6,274 bases of DNA from Candidatus Falkowiibacteriota bacterium (lineage in GTDB: Bacteria > Patescibacteriota > Patescibacteriia > Patescibacteriales > UBA12075): positions 1 to 6,274 of the forward strand of contig JAUVLY010000051.1 in the NCBI GenBank assembly GCA_030600505.1, written 5' to 3'. The notes under the pieces were generated by a model that was not told the DNA's origin, ran no database searches, and worked only from the letters and a program-made list of their open reading frames with translations. Position numbers and translations under genes: made by a program. Of this stretch, positions 5,212 to 6,274 are shown piece by piece (position 1 is the first letter of the stretch; every line of letters starts with the position of its first letter).

Positions 5212-6159
5212 ATGGATTTATTAAAACAAACAAAACAATTATGTATAGAATACGGTATTAAACCTGTCCGAAACAAGGGGCAGAATTTTTTAATTAAAGA
5301 AAATATTTATGACCAGATAGTTGAAACAGCAGATTTAAACAAGGATGATGTTGTTCTTGAGGTTGGGCCCGGCCTGGGGTTTTTGACTGAGAAATTAGCC
5401 AGGAAGGCAAAAAAAGTAATTGCCGTGGAGTTAGACGATAAGCTAGTTAATATATTAGAGGAGAGAATGAAAGAGCAGGAGATAGAGAATGTAGAGGTGG
5501 TTAACGAAGATATATTAAAAATTCAAATAACAAATTCCAAATTACAAATAAATTCCAAAATCAAAATTCCAAATGGTTATAAAATTGTTGCCAACTTACC
5601 TTATAATATAACCTCAATTTTTCTTCGAAAAATTTTAGCCCCTAAAACCTATAAGCTAAAACCTAAAATCTTAACATTGATGTTGCAAAAAGAAGTGGCT
5701 GAGAGAATTGTATCTAGGCCGGGCAAAATGAGCAAGCTGGCCGTGTCAGTGCAGTTTTATGCTGATGCAGAAATTATTGATTATGTAAGCAAAGAAAATT
5801 TTTGGCCGCAACCAAAAGTAGATTCAGCAATTATATCCATCATCCCACATAAAAAATCTCCCCTCTTTTTAATCTCCCCCCCTCCGGCTTGCCCGCCGAA
5901 GCCTTGGCGAAGGAGGGGCTCGGAGAGGGGGTCGGGGGGAGAGGGAAGAGGGGGTCGGGGGGAGAGGGATTTTTTCCAATTAGTAAAGTATGGGTTTAGC
6001 GCTAAGCGGAAAATGCTTAAGAATAATTTAGCGGCCGGGTATCAAATTAAGCCTACTGAAGCAGTCAAATTACTCAAAAAGGCTGATTTTAGGGAAAATA
6101 TTAGAGCCCAGGAATTAAGCGTAAAAGATTGGCTAAGATTATTTGGCAAAATACACTAA
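5212..6159 (+). CDS. rsmA: 16S rRNA dimethyladenosine transferase RsmA/KsgA with repeat-derived inserts
   Basis: SAM-dependent enzyme that dimethylates the two adjacent adenines in the helix 45 loop of 16S rRNA (A1518/A1519 in E. coli) late in 30S assembly. Visible motifs: GQNFL (23-27), motif I VLEVGPGLGFLTE (48-60), VELD with E73, D100 of NEDIL, catalytic motif IV NLPYNITS (128-135), LQKEVAERI (158-166), PKVDSAI (201-207) and the C-terminal KRKMLKNNL (265-273). All key motifs are intact, so it is predicted functional. At 315 residues it is longer than the usual 260-275. The excess comes mainly from repeat-like segments: about 105-121 (after NEDILKI), about 143-151 (before LTLMLQKEV) and about 214-252 (before FFQLVKYGF). 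The third is Pro/Gly/Arg-rich. Start ATG 5212 follows its own promoter and has no clear Shine-Dalgarno; conserved sequence begins by residue 20. Confidence 0.95.
   Translation: MDLLKQTKQLCIEYGIKPVRNKGQNFLIKENIYDQIVETADLNKDDVVLEVGPGLGFLTEKLARKAKKVIAVELDDKLVNILEERMKEQEIENVEVVNEDILKIQITNSKLQINSKIKIPNGYKIVANLPYNITSIFLRKILAPKTYKLKPKILTLMLQKEVAERIVSRPGKMSKLAVSVQFYADAEIIDYVSKENFWPQPKVDSAIISIIPHKKSPLFLISPPPACPPKPWRRRGSERGSGGEGRGGRGERDFFQLVKYGFSAKRKMLKNNLAAGYQIKPTEAVKLLKKADFRENIRAQELSVKDWLRLFGKIH
5524..5574 (+). repeat. AAATTCCAAA-type repeats inside rsmA
   Basis: Three exact copies of AAATTCCAAA (5532-5541, 5550-5559, 5564-5573) in a degenerate CAAAT/TCCAAA array. Translated in frame as QITNSKLQINSKIKIPN, between NEDILKI and YKIVANLPYN, a loop that is naturally variable in this family. 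Confidence 0.8.
5641..5669 (+). repeat. CCTAAAA repeats inside rsmA
   Basis: CCTAAAA at 5641-5647 and 5662-5668, with related CCTATAAG and CTAAAA units between. Translated as PKTYKLKPK. The same heptamer makes up the array before the MFS gene at 1599-1640. Confidence 0.7.
5851..5975 (+). repeat. Hairpin-forming GC-rich insertion in rsmA
   Basis: Outer A/T arms (AAAAAATC at 5851-5858 against GATTTTTT at 5968-5975) and an inner stem CCCCTCC (5879-5885) with GGAGGGG (5912-5918) enclose GGCTT/AAGCC and CGCC/GGCG pairs. The right side contains an exact 23-bp tandem duplication (5924-5946 and 5947-5969). The sense strand carries repeated G-tracts. It is translated in frame as about 39 Pro/Gly/Arg/Ser-rich residues. 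Confidence 0.85.
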
Positions 6160-6172
6160 AAAATGTTATAAT
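6143..6172 (+). promoter_or_regulatory. Possible promoter for a downstream gene
   Basis: -35-like TTGGCA (6143-6148), an 18-bp spacer and -10 TATAAT (6167-6172) with TGT immediately before it (extended -10). It begins within the last codons of rsmA. The gene it would serve lies beyond the window. Confidence 0.45.
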
Positions 6173-6204
6173 TTATTATAGAAATGTGTATAACTAAAGG
6201 TTAT

Positions 6205-6254
6205 CGCCTTCGGCGAGCCCCACTACAAATGGGGCACATTCGAATAAATATTTA
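6205..6254. repeat. Stacked palindromes downstream of rsmA
   Basis: Four adjacent inverted repeats: CGCC-TTC-GGCG (6205-6215), GCCCCA with TGGGGC around a 7-nt loop (6217-6235), ATTCGAAT (6238-6245) and TAAATATTTA (6245-6254). There is no T-tract after the G+C-rich stem, so a simple terminator is not convincing. It looks like a structured intergenic repeat cut by the window end. Nothing else is seen in 6173-6274. Confidence 0.6.
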
Positions 6255-6274
6255 ATAGTTATTTGTTGTATTTT

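Noticed and set aside
5133..5276. 48-codon N-terminal extension of the minus-strand secreted-protein gene
   Set aside because: It overlaps the start of rsmA and both promoters, and it would bury the signal peptide. ATG 5132 gives a normal secretion signal directly after a good promoter.
1..6274. Alternative genetic code (TGA as Gly, as in some CPR lineages)
   Set aside because: The genes end cleanly with normal C-termini, and no conserved position requires an in-frame TGA to be read as an amino acid. The MFS remnant also ends in TGA where its twin has TAA.

Overview
The window is a compact bacterial segment of about 40% G+C (judged by eye). It is most consistent with a candidate-phyla-radiation (Patescibacteria/Parcubacteria-like) genome. 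The clues are near-absent Shine-Dalgarno sequences, very short gaps, a secreted protein with duplicated 'GEAWYINP...RYYLGR.SDA' domains around DxDxDG repeats, a Lys/Ile-rich proteome, and short dispersed repeats lying between genes and inside an essential gene. This assignment is inference, not proof. TGA behaves as a stop codon.

Layout. 1-1572 (+): 3' part of leuS (leucyl-tRNA synthetase), open at the left edge and starting in a very A+T-rich lysine-rich stretch. 1573-1640: spacer ending in six CCTAAMA-like heptamers that abut the next ATG. 1641-2789 (+): MFS-type membrane transporter. 2801-3425 (+): AbrB-type antitoxin and RelE-type toxin with their own promoter and an operator-like palindrome. 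3419-3460 (+): a second copy of the last 13 codons and stop of the MFS gene, same peptide but different synonymous codons, fused to the toxin end. 3457-3532: a 34-nt palindrome and a probable bidirectional terminator. 3586-5132 (-): two genes, probably one operon, for an EF-hand/thrombospondin-3-like secreted protein (upstream) and a membrane-anchored cysteine-rich protein (downstream). 5133-5211: divergent promoters. 5212-6159 (+): rsmA/ksgA, carrying three repeat-derived in-frame segments. 6160-6274: a promoter and stacked palindromes.

Functionally, leuS and rsmA are housekeeping genes for tRNA charging and 16S rRNA dimethylation. The MFS protein and the two secreted proteins are envelope functions. 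The toxin-antitoxin pair looks like an accessory insertion.

The two most notable observations are (i) the toxin-antitoxin module bracketed by two synonymous-only divergent copies of the transporter's 3' end, suggesting entry by homologous exchange at a gene tail, and (ii) simple and hairpin repeats translated inside RsmA, including an exact 23-bp tandem duplication with G-quadruplex potential. No tRNA, rRNA, CRISPR array, transposase or integrase was seen.
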